A stretch of DNA of 12,481 bases. Source: Neptuniibacter sp. GTDB lineage: Bacteria > Pseudomonadota > Gammaproteobacteria > Pseudomonadales > Balneatricaceae. Within the stretch, counting starts at the first letter, position 1. Every line of letters begins with the position of its first letter. The position numbers and the translations under genes were made by a program. Of the stretch, positions 1 to 8,418 are shown in pieces. Where the stretch lies: assembly GCA_030149405.1 (NCBI GenBank), contig JASBRM010000127.1, positions 1 to 12,481 on the forward strand. The letters are read 5' to 3'. Under the pieces are notes generated by a model that saw only the letters and a program-made list of their open reading frames with translations, made no database searches and was not told where the DNA came from.

Positions 1-1585
1 CTGCGGTAGTGTTGATGATGGTAAATCTACATTGATTGGCCGTCTGCTGCATGATTCCAAGATGATCTATGAAGATCAGTTGGCAGCAATTCAAAAAGAC
101 AACGAGCGTGTTGGTAATGCGGGTGAAGAGCTGGATCTGGCTCTACTGGTTGATGGTCTGGCGGCTGAGCGTGAGCAGGGGATTACGATCGATGTAGCGT
201 ATCGTTACTTCTCTACATCTAAGCGTAAATTTATTATCGCTGATACTCCGGGTCATGAGCAGTACACACGTAACATGGCTACAGGCGCGTCTACCTGTGA
301 TCTGGCGATTATCCTGATCGATGCGCGTCATGGCGTGCAGGTTCAGACTAAGCGTCACAGTTTTATCGTTTCTTTGCTGGGTATCAAACACACCATCGTT
401 GCGATCAATAAGATGGATCTGGTGGATTTCAGCGAAGAACGTTTTGAAGAGATCAAAGCGGATTATATCGAGTTCTCTAAACAGCTTGATCTGCCAGATA
501 TTCAGTTTGTTCCGATTTCGGCACTCAAGGGTGACAACGTAGTTTCATTGTCAGAATCTATGAGCTGGTATCAGGGTGAGCCTCTGATGGAAACTCTGGA
601 AACGGTAGAGATCGCTAATGATCAGAACTTTGATGAGCTGCGTTTCCCAGTTCAGTATGTAAACCGTCCTAATCTGGATTTCCGTGGCTACTGCGGTACA
701 TTGACTTCCGGTATCGTACGTCCGGGTGATGACGTGACCGTTCTGCCTTCTGGTAAGTCCAGCAAGGTTAAATCTATTGTTACTTACGAAGGTGAGATCG
801 AAGAAGCTTTCCCTCCAATGGCGGTAACTCTGACGCTGGAAGATGAGATCGATATCTCCCGTGGTGATATTCTGGTTCACAGTGACTCTGTACCTGAAAC
901 AACCAATCGTTTTGATTCTATGGTTGTTTGGATGTCTGAAGAGCCATTGCAGAAAGGCCGTCAGTACGAAGTTAAACTGAACACTACCCGTATCGCTGGT
1001 GGTATCAGTAATGTTCATCATCGCGTAGATGTGAATACGCTGGAACAATCAGATTCCTCGTCACTGGAACTGAATGAAATCGCATGTTGTGAGATTACTC
1101 TTGAACGCCCAGTGGTAGCGGACGATTACCGCAATCACCATGGTACTGGTTCTTTCATCATTGTTGATCGCCTGACTAACGCTACAGTTGCAGCAGGTAT
1201 GATCCTTGAAAGTGCAGGTCAGCAAGTAGATCTTGAAGGTAACATCACTAGTGAATCAGCGGTATCCGCTACAGATCGTTCTATCCGTTTTGGTCAGTCT
1301 GCGTTAGCGGCAGTTGTAACCGGTGGTAGCGATGAACAGCGCCAGACACTGATTTACAGTCTGGAATCTGCTTTGTTTGAGCAGGGGCGCGCAGTGGCTG
1401 CTTTCACTGCTGATCAGCTGGCAGGCAATGCAGAATTAACAGCTAAGTTGTTTAAAGCGGCTGGCTTGATTGTACTTCTGGAAGCGGAAAGTGCAGGTGA
1501 TGATGCAGTAGTGATCAATCTGGATGAATTAAACGCGAATACTCCAGTTGAACAACTGGCTGCGGCTCTGGAACTCCTTAAGTAG
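1..1585 (+). CDS. cysN: Sulfate adenylyltransferase subunit 1 (GTPase), with degenerate APS-kinase-like tail; 5' end cut off
   Basis: CysN is the GTP-hydrolysing subunit of ATP sulfurylase; with CysD it makes adenosine 5'-phosphosulfate from sulfate and ATP in cytoplasmic sulfate assimilation. The frame is open from base 2, so the true start lies upstream. All G motifs are visible: G1 GSVDDGKST (5-31), G3 DTPGH (242-256), G4 NKMD (407-418) and G5 SALKG (518-532), followed by EF-Tu-like beta-barrel domains to about base 1200. About 527 codons are present against 475 for the whole E. coli protein as I recall it. The extra C-terminal part (about 1270-1582) resembles the APS kinase half of Pseudomonas-type CysNC fusions, for example GRAV after the first helix and KAAGLIV further on, but it is about half the normal kinase length and its P-loop position reads [10 protein letters not shown]. 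CysN is certain; the decayed kinase tail is an inference from remembered family sequence. cysD is expected just upstream. Confidence 0.95.
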   Translation, partial: CGSVDDGKSTLIGRLLHDSKMIYEDQLAAIQKDNERVGNAGEELDLALLVDGLAAEREQGITIDVAYRYFSTSKRKFIIADTPGHEQYTRNMATGASTCDLAIILIDARHGVQVQTKRHSFIVSLLGIKHTIVAINKMDLVDFSEERFEEIKADYIEFSKQLDLPDIQFVPISALKGDNVVSLSESMSWYQGEPLMETLETVEIANDQNFDELRFPVQYVNRPNLDFRGYCGTLTSGIVRPGDDVTVLPSGKSSKVKSIVTYEGEIEEAFPPMAVTLTLEDEIDISRGDILVHSDSVPETTNRFDSMVVWMSEEPLQKGRQYEVKLNTTRIAGGISNVHHRVDVNTLEQSDSSSLELNEIACCEITLERPVVADDYRNHHGTGSFIIVDRLTNATVAAGMILESAGQQVDLEGNITSESAVSATDRSIRFGQSALAAVVTGGSDEQRQTLIYSLESALFEQGRAVAAFTADQLAGNAELTAKLFKAAGLIVLLEAESAGDDAVVINLDELNANTPVEQLAAALELLK

Positions 1586-1603
1586 TTTGCAGTCTGATCT
1601 AAG

Positions 1604-1635
1604 ACCGGGGCATGACCCCGGTTTCTTGCTTTTCG
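1604..1635 (+). terminator. Intrinsic terminator after cysN
   Basis: A perfect 7-bp stem, ACCGGGG (1604-1610) and CCCCGGT (1616-1622), encloses the loop CATGA and is followed by a T-rich run, TTCTTGCTTTT. It starts 18 bases past the cysN stop, so it should end the sulfate-assimilation transcript before the rnf operon. Confidence 0.85.
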
Positions 1636-1732
1636 TCAGGATATAGCTATACCGAAACTCGAGCAGAAGCGGTAAACTTTAGTAAATTCTAATTTACCTT
1701 AAGTAATTGGTTTAGTTGGTTATACGGAATAA
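1636..1732 (+). promoter_or_regulatory. Upstream control region of rnf operon with two palindromes
   Basis: This AT-rich stretch between the cysN terminator and rnfA should hold the rnf promoter. Two symmetric sites are visible: the perfect palindrome TATAGCTATA (1642-1651), and GTAAATT-CT-AATTTAC (1682-1697), which has perfect 7-bp arms. A wider GGTAAA (1671-1676) and TTTACC (1693-1698) pair overlaps the second site. I could not place convincing -35 and -10 boxes with normal spacing, and neither palindrome matches an operator I can name with confidence. The region is listed as a candidate control region only. Confidence 0.4.
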
Positions 1733-2314
1733 ATGACAGAATATCTTCTGATAGTTATCAGTACCGTACTGGTAAACAACTTTGTATTAGTACAGTTCCT
1801 CGGACTGTGCCCGTTTATGGGTGTTTCCAATAAACTGGAAACGGCTATGGGTATGTCTTTGGCAACGACCTTTGTACTGACGCTGTCTTCCGTATGCAGT
1901 TACCTTGCATATACCTACCTGTTACAGCCACTGGATCTCGATTACCTGCAAACCATCACCTTTATTTTGGTTATTGCAGTGGTCGTGCAATTCACAGAAA
2001 TGGTGGTCAGAAAAACCAGTCCGTTGTTGTATAAAGTGCTGGGTATTTTCCTGCCACTGATAACGACTAACTGTGCGGTATTGGGTGTAGCGTTGCTGAA
2101 CATCAAAAAGCTCAATGGTTTTGTGGATTCGATCGTTTATGGCTTTGGTGCGGCAGTAGGTTTCTCTCTGGCTTTGATCCTGTTCTCAGCTATGCGTGAA
2201 CGAATCGCTGTGGCCGATGTTCCCGTTCCATTTCAGGGTGCTGCTATCGGTATGGTAACGGCTGGTCTGATGTCTCTGGCCTTCATGGGCTTCACAGGTC
2301 TGGTACAGATCTAG
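1733..2314 (+). CDS. rnfA: Rnf electron transport complex subunit A, integral membrane
   Basis: RnfA (RsxA in E. coli) is a small inner-membrane subunit with about six membrane segments that pairs with RnfE in the core of the Rnf complex. At 193 residues it matches the length I recall for the E. coli protein, and long stretches look the same, including [18 protein letters not shown] (residues 13-30) and [11 protein letters not shown] (108-118). Cys26 and Cys114 are the conserved cysteines that, with their RnfE counterparts, are thought to hold a cluster within the membrane. The ATG at 1733 gives the expected N-terminus MTEYLL; the ribosome site ahead of it is weak (ACGGAA). It is the first gene of the operon, and the rnfB ribosome site GGGAG begins in its stop codon. 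Confidence 0.97.
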   Translation: MTEYLLIVISTVLVNNFVLVQFLGLCPFMGVSNKLETAMGMSLATTFVLTLSSVCSYLAYTYLLQPLDLDYLQTITFILVIAVVVQFTEMVVRKTSPLLYKVLGIFLPLITTNCAVLGVALLNIKKLNGFVDSIVYGFGAAVGFSLALILFSAMRERIAVADVPVPFQGAAIGMVTAGLMSLAFMGFTGLVQI

Positions 2315-2324
2315 GGAGCTGGCA

Positions 2325-2921
2325 GTGGAAATCGTTTTAATAGCAATACTTGCACTGCTTGGTCTGGCACTGGCTTTTGGCCTGTTGCTTGGCTTCGCTT
2401 CTGTGCGCTTCAAAGTTGAAGGTAACCCTCTTGTTGATCAAATCGATGGCATGCTTCCGCAGACTCAATGTGGTCAGTGCGGCTATCCAGGTTGCCGTCC
2501 CTACGCTGAAGCAATAGCCGAAGGCGATGCCATTAACAAATGCCCTCCCGGCGGACAAAGTACCGTTGAGGCTTTGGCTGATCTACTGGATGTTGAAGCA
2601 GTACCTTTGGAAGCAGGTGCAGAAGAAGAGCCAGTTAAAAAAGTTGCATATATCCGTGAAGACGAATGTATCGGGTGTACCAAGTGTATTCAGGCATGCC
2701 CTGTCGATGCGATTCTGGGTGCTGCTAAACAGATGCATACGGTCATTGAATCGGAATGCACCGGTTGTGACCTTTGTGTAGAGCCTTGCCCGGTAGATTG
2801 TATTGATATGTTGCCTGTTGAGACCACATTGAATACCTGGAAGTGGGATATGCCTAAGCCAGGTGTCCAGCTGATTGCTACAGACCAACGTGGTGAAGTA
2901 GCTGAGGGAGGTGCTGTCTGA
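2325..2921 (+). CDS. rnfB: Rnf electron transport complex subunit B, Fe-S protein
   Basis: RnfB carries electrons on Fe-S clusters between soluble ferredoxin and the rest of the Rnf complex. It has one N-terminal membrane anchor (residues 2-26), then a 4Fe-4S domain with Cys49, Cys52, Cys57 and Cys73 ([10 protein letters not shown] core). Two ferredoxin-type motifs follow: Cys115, 118, 121, 125 and Cys145, 148, 151, 155 ([24 protein letters not shown]). All twelve ligands are present, so it should be active. The start is GTG at 2325: it is preceded by GGGAG (2314-2318) at good spacing, and it gives the full hydrophobic anchor. The stop TGA overlaps the rnfC ATG by one base, implying coupled translation. 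The length of 198 residues is normal for gammaproteobacteria. Confidence 0.96.
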   Translation: MEIVLIAILALLGLALAFGLLLGFASVRFKVEGNPLVDQIDGMLPQTQCGQCGYPGCRPYAEAIAEGDAINKCPPGGQSTVEALADLLDVEAVPLEAGAEEEPVKKVAYIREDECIGCTKCIQACPVDAILGAAKQMHTVIESECTGCDLCVEPCPVDCIDMLPVETTLNTWKWDMPKPGVQLIATDQRGEVAEGGAV

Positions 2922-5875
2922 TGAGTACGAAGCATGCCTTCCATGGTGGCGTTCATCCGCCGGAAAACAAGCGTCAGTCCACCGGTGGTCCAATTCAGGT
3001 GGCCCCCATACCTGAACAGTTAATTGTGCCCTTGTCACAACATATCGGAGCGCCATCAGAAGTGGTTGTATCTGTGGGTGATCGGGTACTTAAAGGCCAG
3101 GTAATTTCAGAAGCGGTAGGTCGTATCAGTGTCAATGTACACGCGCCAAGCTCTGGTGTTGTAGAAGCAATAGAATCACGACCCATTCCACATATGTCTG
3201 GCATGAGTGCCCCATGTGTTGTGATTAAAACCGATGGTCTGGACGAATGGTGTGACCATAAAGGGCTTGACGATTATACAGCGATCAACAAACAGGAACT
3301 CATCGACTTTATCCGCTTTCACGGTATCAGCGGAATGGGCGGTGCAGGCTTCCCTACGGATGTGAAACTACATCTAGGTGATGATCATATCGTTAACACT
3401 CTGATTCTGAATGCGATGGAGTGTGAGCCATATATCACTGCAGACGATATGTTGCTGCGTGAGCATTCAGAACAGGTTGTGAAAGGCATTGAGATCATTG
3501 CCCACCTGCTCAAACCACATCACATCATGGTGGGTACTGAGGATAATAAGCCTCAGGCGATTCGGGCACTGGAACTCGCAGTTGCAGAATCGAAACTGGA
3601 TATCGATATTGTAGTGGTACCTACTGTCTACCCGTCCGGCGGTGAAAAGCAGCTGATCAAACTACTGACCGGAATTGAAGTTCCAAGTGGTAAGATCCCG
3701 GCAGATGTCGGTATTGTCTGCCAAAACGTGGGAACCGCATCTGCAATTTATGATGCTGTTTACAATGGCGTTCCGCTGATCTCACGTATTGTAACCCTGA
3801 CAGGCGATGCCTTAGGTCATCCTCATAACATGCGTGCTTTGATCGGTACGCCGCTTGAATCCCTGTTGGAAGCAGCTGAGGTTAAACAACCTCAAGTTTA
3901 CCGTTTAGTTATTGGTGGCCCGATGATGGGTTACACCGTGGATAGCCAGTCTATCCCAATGATCAAAACCACAAACTGCGTGATTGCTGCGACAGAGGAT
4001 GAGATGCCTCCGGCGCCTCCGGCAAATCCATGTATACGATGTGGTATGTGTGAACAAGTCTGCCCTGCAGAATTGCTGCCGCAGCAGCTGCACTGGTTTG
4101 CCAAAGGTAAAGAATTCGAAAAAGCCAAGAATCATAATCTGTTCGATTGCATAGAGTGTGGCGCTTGTTCTTATGTCTGCCCAAGTAATATTCCTCTGGT
4201 GCAGTACTATCGTTTTGCGAAAGCAGAGATTCGTGCGGAAGAAGCAGAGCAGCGTAAAGCTGATCATGCACGTCAACGTTTTGAAGCTCGTCAGGAGCGA
4301 CTGGAACGCGAAAAAATCGAGAAAGAACTGCGTCGTAAACAACGTGCAGAAGAGGCAGCTAAAGCTCAGGCGGTTAAGAAAGATAAAGCTGCCGCAGGTG
4401 CGACCGCAGAAGCAGCTAAACCATCGGGTGAGCCTGATCTGAAAGCGCTGAAGACAGCCGCGGCGGTTTCACGCACCAAGCTGAAGAAAGCTCAAAAAGC
4501 GCTGGAAAATGCAGAGTCTAAAGGCTTGGATGGCATTGAACAGCTGCGCCAGACCGTGACTGAACTTGAAGCAAAAGCTCAGGCCGCTCAGGAAGCTTAC
4601 GATCAAGGGCAAAACCCTGCGAGTGCTGCAGCTCCCGTTGTTGATATTAAACAGCTCAAGACCAACGCTGCTGTAGCGAGAACCAAACTTAAGCAAGCTG
4701 AAAAGGCTTTGGCAAAAGCCGAAGAATCCGGCGAGGGTGATCTTGAGGTTCTCAAAGCAAAGGTTGTTGAGCAGAAAGTAAAAACAGAAGCGGCTCAGGC
4801 TGCTTATGATCAGGCTGAATCAGGTTCTGCACCAGCAGTCCCTGCCGTTGATCTTACCGAGCTTAAAGAAACAATGGATTCAGCGCTGGGTAAAGTTGAG
4901 AAAGCTCAAAAAGCGCTCGAGGCAGCCGAAGCATCAGGCAGCCCTGCTGTTGAGAAGATGAAGGCCGGTGTAGAAAAACTTCGGGGCAAATACGAAGAAG
5001 CCAAAGCTGAATATGAAAAAGCCTCTCAATCCGTTTCTGCTGAAGTGCCTAATGTAGTACCTGCGGTGAATCTAGAGGAACTGAAAGCCGATATGGAGGC
5101 TATTCGGGGCAAAGCAGAGAAGGCCCAGAAAGCGCTTGATGCTGCTATTGCTTCAGGCAGCCCAGCAGTCGAAAAAATGAAAGCGGGCGTAGAAAAACTT
5201 CAGGGAAAATACGAAGAAGCTAAATCTGAATATGACAAAGCTGCCCAATCAATGCCAGCAGCTTCCGGTGTAAATCTGGATGACCTGAAAGCGGATATGG
5301 ATGCAATGAAGGGCAAGGTTGAAAAAGCTCAGAAAGCCCTCGATGCTGCAGTTGCTTCAGGAAGCCCAGCTGCAGAAAAAATGAAAGCTGGCGTTGAAAA
5401 ACTTCAGGGTAAATATGACGAGTTGAAACAAGAATACCTTCAGGCAGGTGGTCAGGTTGAAGAACCTGCTAAGCCAGAACCCGTCGATCCGAAAGCGCTT
5501 AAACAGAACGTTTCGATTATGCGTACGAAGTTAAAGAAAGCGCAGAATGCTCTGAATGAAGCGGAAGAGGGGGGTGATCTAGCGGAACTTGAAGCCGAGG
5601 TTAAGCGTCTCACTGAGTTACACGATGCAGCTAAAGCGGAATTCGACGCTTATGAAAGTGAGCAGGCAGAAAAAGCAGCCGCTGAAGGAATCGACCTGAA
5701 ACAATTGAAGATTGATGCTGCCATGGCACGTGCAGCGGTTACCAAAGCTGAGCGGGCTTTAACAAAGGCCAAAGAAGATAATGTGGATGATCTGCCATCT
5801 ATGGAAGAGCAGTTGCTAACTGCGCAGCAAGAAGCAGACAAACTAAACCAGACTTTAAGTCGCTTTAGCGATTAA
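2921..5875 (+). CDS. rnfC: Rnf electron transport complex subunit C, NADH/FMN and Fe-S protein with long repeat tail
   Basis: RnfC is the peripheral subunit that meets NADH, related to the NuoF flavoprotein of complex I. The N-terminus begins with the typical HGGVHPPENK (residues 8-17). The nucleotide and flavin region shows GMGGAGFPT (138-146), NAMECEPYITADD (from residue 164) and PSGGEKQLIKLLTG. Two 4Fe-4S motifs follow: Cys371, 374, 377, 381 and Cys410, 413, 416, 420. From about residue 430 the protein becomes a charged, Lys/Glu/Ala-rich helical linker. Residues 506-984 then form seven tandem repeats of about 70 residues with coiled-coil character, described separately. The catalytic part is ordinary; at 984 residues the protein is longer than the E. 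coli one (740 as I recall), all through the tail. It overlaps rnfB by one base. Function of the tail is unknown to me; an interaction or spacing role is inference. Confidence 0.96.
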   Translation: MSTKHAFHGGVHPPENKRQSTGGPIQVAPIPEQLIVPLSQHIGAPSEVVVSVGDRVLKGQVISEAVGRISVNVHAPSSGVVEAIESRPIPHMSGMSAPCVVIKTDGLDEWCDHKGLDDYTAINKQELIDFIRFHGISGMGGAGFPTDVKLHLGDDHIVNTLILNAMECEPYITADDMLLREHSEQVVKGIEIIAHLLKPHHIMVGTEDNKPQAIRALELAVAESKLDIDIVVVPTVYPSGGEKQLIKLLTGIEVPSGKIPADVGIVCQNVGTASAIYDAVYNGVPLISRIVTLTGDALGHPHNMRALIGTPLESLLEAAEVKQPQVYRLVIGGPMMGYTVDSQSIPMIKTTNCVIAATEDEMPPAPPANPCIRCGMCEQVCPAELLPQQLHWFAKGKEFEKAKNHNLFDCIECGACSYVCPSNIPLVQYYRFAKAEIRAEEAEQRKADHARQRFEARQERLEREKIEKELRRKQRAEEAAKAQAVKKDKAAAGATAEAAKPSGEPDLKALKTAAAVSRTKLKKAQKALENAESKGLDGIEQLRQTVTELEAKAQAAQEAYDQGQNPASAAAPVVDIKQLKTNAAVARTKLKQAEKALAKAEESGEGDLEVLKAKVVEQKVKTEAAQAAYDQAESGSAPAVPAVDLTELKETMDSALGKVEKAQKALEAAEASGSPAVEKMKAGVEKLRGKYEEAKAEYEKASQSVSAEVPNVVPAVNLEELKADMEAIRGKAEKAQKALDAAIASGSPAVEKMKAGVEKLQGKYEEAKSEYDKAAQSMPAASGVNLDDLKADMDAMKGKVEKAQKALDAAVASGSPAAEKMKAGVEKLQGKYDELKQEYLQAGGQVEEPAKPEPVDPKALKQNVSIMRTKLKKAQNALNEAEEGGDLAELEAEVKRLTELHDAAKAEFDAYESEQAEKAAAEGIDLKQLKIDAAMARAAVTKAERALTKAKEDNVDDLPSMEEQLLTAQQEADKLNQTLSRFSD
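4436..5872 (+). repeat. Seven in-frame ~70-residue tandem repeats in the RnfC tail
   Basis: Each unit opens with a V/P-D/N-L-x-x-L-K motif, then an (R/G)-K-x-x-K-A-x-K-A-L helix, an acidic or Gly/Ser turn, and a second helix ending near A-x-x-x-(Y/F). Units start at bases 4436, 4643, 4850, 5069, 5273, 5486 and 5693 (residues 506, 575, 644, 717, 785, 856, 925), giving lengths 69, 69, 73, 68, 71, 69 and a final 60. Units 3-5 form a closely related subgroup sharing ASGSPA and EKMKAGVEKL; units 1, 2, 6 and 7 resemble each other more (RTKLKKA, AVARTKL). Pro/Ala/Val-rich links separate the units. Boundaries were set by eye from the recurring motif. Confidence 0.9.
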
Positions 5876-5889
5876 GGATTGAATAACCG

Positions 5890-6951
5890 ATGGCGTTGAT
5901 ACGGACCAGCTCCCCTCACCTGCATAAAGCCAGCAGCACTGCTGACGTAATGCGTATGGTGACGTTGGCGACTCTACCGGGTTTGGCAGCGATGACCTTC
6001 TTTTTCGGTTGGGGAACCCTGATCAATGTAATATTTGCCTGTTTGCTGGCGGTGGGTTTTGAAGCAGCAATTATTCGTTTAAGAAAACGTCCTCTCGGTT
6101 TTTATCTGAAGGATTACAGTGCGGTTGTAACTGCCTTGCTTCTGGCGTTGGCTATACCACCGTTTGCGCCCTGGTGGATCACTTTTGTTGGGGTGTTTGT
6201 GGCTATTGTGATTGCTAAACATTTGTACGGTGGATTAGGCCAGAATCCGTTTAACCCTGCGATGGTTGCCTATGCTCTATTGCTGATCTCATTCCCGGTT
6301 CAGATGACCAGTTGGACAGCACCTTTTGTACTGATTAATGGTGGTGAGAGTTGGAACGTGCTGGGCTTTTTAGACACCCTTAGCATCATCTTTACCTCTA
6401 TCGAACCTGTTTGGCTGGATAACTACACTGGTGCGACTCCGTTAGATGCTATGAGGCATCGTGGTGGCTTAACCACAGAAGAGGTATGGAGCACCGTTCC
6501 GGTTTTAGCTGAGGGTATAGGTGCCTGGCACGCAGTGAGTGCTGCTTATCTGATGGGTGGCGTTTTCTTGATTTACCGTAAGATTATTACGGTTCATACT
6601 CCGGCTGCTGTACTGGGCTCTTTAGCTGTTATCTCCACAGTGTTCTACATGGTTGACCCATACGGGTTCGCAGATCCATTCTTCCACCTCACCGTAGGTG
6701 GCACAATGTTGGGTGCGTTCTTTATTGCTACAGACCCTGTGACTTCGGCAACCAGTAACCGTGGCAAGATCTATTTCGGTATAGGTATCGGTGTACTGAT
6801 TTATGTGATTCGTTCCTGGGGTGGATACCCGGATGCGGTAGCTTTTGCAGTATTGCTGATGAATCTGAGCGCTCCCTTTATTGATCAGTACACACAACCG
6901 CGTACATATGGTCATGCCAAGCCGAAACGTGGCTTGAAAGGAGATGCATGA
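5890..6951 (+). CDS. rnfD: Rnf electron transport complex subunit D, membrane flavoprotein
   Basis: RnfD is a multi-spanning inner-membrane subunit, homologous to NqrB, that carries covalently bound FMN and helps couple electron flow to ion movement. The attachment motif is TGATPLDAMR, with Thr183 the predicted flavin-bearing residue. Other family marks are YLKDYSAVVTALLLALAIPP and LGQNPFNPAMVAYALLL in the first half and DPVTSATSNRGK near the end. Many hydrophobic segments cover the sequence. The length of 353 residues is normal for the family. The ATG at 5890 follows AAGGA (5874-5878), which overlaps the rnfC stop. Its last bases overlap rnfG by four (ATGA). Flavin attachment needs ApbE, which is not encoded in this window. 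Confidence 0.96.
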   Translation: MALIRTSSPHLHKASSTADVMRMVTLATLPGLAAMTFFFGWGTLINVIFACLLAVGFEAAIIRLRKRPLGFYLKDYSAVVTALLLALAIPPFAPWWITFVGVFVAIVIAKHLYGGLGQNPFNPAMVAYALLLISFPVQMTSWTAPFVLINGGESWNVLGFLDTLSIIFTSIEPVWLDNYTGATPLDAMRHRGGLTTEEVWSTVPVLAEGIGAWHAVSAAYLMGGVFLIYRKIITVHTPAAVLGSLAVISTVFYMVDPYGFADPFFHLTVGGTMLGAFFIATDPVTSATSNRGKIYFGIGIGVLIYVIRSWGGYPDAVAFAVLLMNLSAPFIDQYTQPRTYGHAKPKRGLKGDA

Positions 6952-7604
6952 TGCAGATGTTTAGTGCGATGAAAACCAGCACCGTTGCTATCAGCTTCTT
7001 TGCAGTGGTGTGTGCGGCTGTTATTGCCATTACTCAGGTGACGACTAAAACCAAAATTGCTGATAACGAAAGAGAGTTCCGGGCAAAAGCGCTCTATGAA
7101 ATTGTACCGCGCTCCAGCATTGATAATCAGCTGTTAGAAGATGCATTTGAAATTCAGTTAGCGGAATTAGGGCATAAGGCTCCAGTGACTGCTTATCGTG
7201 CACGCAAAGAGGGTTTGGTTAACACCGTCATCATTCCTGTAGTTGCTCCGGATGGTTATAGCGGCAATATTCATTTGATTGTGGGCATTAATGCTGATGC
7301 TACCGTTGCTGGTGTTCGCGTTTTAGCTCATAAGGAAACTCCAGGGCTTGGTGATAAGGTTGAAACGAAAAAGTCTGATTGGATTCTCAGTTTTAACGCC
7401 AAGAGCAAGCAAGGTACTGTTGATTCTGCATGGGCCGTTCAAAAAGATGGTGGTCAATTTGATCAGTTTACAGGGGCAACGATCACACCTCGTGCTGTGG
7501 TGAATGCTGTTGGCCGTGCTTTAGACTATTTTGCTGCAAACCGTACATTTCTGCTGGAATTGCCGCCTGAAACGACACCACAAACCGTGGAGGTAACCAA
7601 CTGA
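6948..7604 (+). CDS. rnfG: Rnf electron transport complex subunit G, FMN-binding
   Basis: RnfG, homologous to NqrC, has one N-terminal membrane anchor (about residues 10-31) and a periplasmic domain carrying covalent FMN. The FMN signature is clear: [10 protein letters not shown] in the middle and [21 protein letters not shown] near the end, with Thr178 the predicted flavin-bearing residue. Length (218) is normal. The first ATG at 6948 overlaps the rnfD stop as ATGA but sits only four bases after AAAGGAG (6937-6943). The next in-frame ATG at 6951 is better spaced from that site, so the true start may be one codon later, with no effect on function. The stop overlaps the rnfE start by one base. 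Confidence 0.96.
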   Translation: MMQMFSAMKTSTVAISFFAVVCAAVIAITQVTTKTKIADNEREFRAKALYEIVPRSSIDNQLLEDAFEIQLAELGHKAPVTAYRARKEGLVNTVIIPVVAPDGYSGNIHLIVGINADATVAGVRVLAHKETPGLGDKVETKKSDWILSFNAKSKQGTVDSAWAVQKDGGQFDQFTGATITPRAVVNAVGRALDYFAANRTFLLELPPETTPQTVEVTN

Positions 7605-8305
7605 TGGCAACCGACTATAGAAAAATCACAATGGATGGTCTGTGGGATAACAACCCAGCATTAGTACAGCTGTTGGGATTGTGTCCTTTACTGGCGGTTA
7701 CTGGTTCTGTGGTAAACGCTATTGGTTTAGGAATCGCAAGTACACTGGTGTTACTGGGCTCGAACCTCACAGTCTCAGCCTTCCGTAAATTTGTTCCGGA
7801 TTCAGTACGCTTGCCAATTTTCGTGATGATCATTGCCTCGTTCGTAACGGCTATCGAGCTGGTGATGAAAGCATTCACCTACGAGTTGTACCTGATCCTG
7901 GGTATTTTTATTCCTCTGATTGTAACCAATTGTGCCATCATGGGCCGGGCTGATGCCTTTGCCTGTAAAAATCCGGTGAAGGAGTCCCTGCTGGACGGCT
8001 TGATGATGGGTGTTGGTTTTACCGCAGTATTGGTAGTTCTTGGCGCAATGCGAGAAGTACTGGGCTCAGGTACGCTGTTCAGCGATATGAATCTGCTTTT
8101 CGGTTCAATAGCGGATGGCTGGAAAATAACTCTGGTTGAAGACTATACCGGCTTCCTGTTTGCTATATTGCCACCGGGTGCCTTCGTGGGCATGGGTTTT
8201 TTGATTGCTCTAAAGAATATTATTGATAGCCGAATGGAAGCACGAAGAGCCGAATCTGCACCTGATCAGGGCGCACCTCGAGAGCGCGTTCGAGTAACGG
8301 GTTAA
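7604..8305 (+). CDS. rnfE: Rnf electron transport complex subunit E, integral membrane
   Basis: RnfE is homologous to RnfA and to NqrD/NqrE and forms the membrane core with RnfA. It shows the same two conserved segments as Rnf[14 protein letters not shown] (Cys27) and [18 protein letters not shown] (Cys110), placed for a shared intramembrane cluster. About six hydrophobic segments are visible, with [14 protein letters not shown] after the fifth. The length (233) and the charged C-terminal tail are ordinary. The ATG at 7604 lies ten bases after GGAGG (7589-7593) and shares its A with the rnfG stop TGA. It is the last rnf gene: no rnfH follows, and 113 non-coding bases separate it from the next gene. 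Confidence 0.96.
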   Translation: MATDYRKITMDGLWDNNPALVQLLGLCPLLAVTGSVVNAIGLGIASTLVLLGSNLTVSAFRKFVPDSVRLPIFVMIIASFVTAIELVMKAFTYELYLILGIFIPLIVTNCAIMGRADAFACKNPVKESLLDGLMMGVGFTAVLVVLGAMREVLGSGTLFSDMNLLFGSIADGWKITLVEDYTGFLFAILPPGAFVGMGFLIALKNIIDSRMEARRAESAPDQGAPRERVRVTG

Positions 8306-8418
8306 AACTGATCTTTAAAGTCAGGTATTAATCGGGAAGCAATTGTTTTCTCCCACTTTATCTATTAGGCTGAAGAGCTTTTCCTAATGTTTTTCGGAAC
8401 TTAAAAAGGAAGTAGCTT

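Noticed and set aside
551..1048. Long minus-strand open frame (165 codons) opposite cysN
   Set aside because: It lies wholly within a clearly coding cysN region, its translation shows no recognisable domain, and there is no ribosome site or operon context.
2583..3056. Minus-strand open frame across the rnfB-rnfC junction
   Set aside because: Antisense to two well-supported genes with conserved motifs; the translation is low in family-like character.
3905..4342. Minus-strand open frames opposite the Fe-S part of rnfC
   Set aside because: Three overlapping shadows in this area are explained by the codon bias of rnfC; none shows a known motif.
4158..4442. Plus-strand open frame in a second frame within rnfC
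   Set aside because: Basic, low-complexity translation produced by reading the Lys/Glu/Ala-rich linker out of frame.
4436..5872. RnfC repeat region as a mobile or CRISPR-like repeat
   Set aside because: Repeats are in frame, about 210 bases long, diverged mostly at silent positions and joined without unique spacers, so they are protein repeats.
8306..8418. Near-palindrome CTGATCTTTAAAGTCAG (8308-8324) just after rnfE as a terminator
   Set aside because: The arms match only if one base is bulged, the stem is AT-rich, and no T-tract follows. The rest of this 113-base gap shows no clear promoter either; only the AAGGA site ahead of the TTG start is firm.
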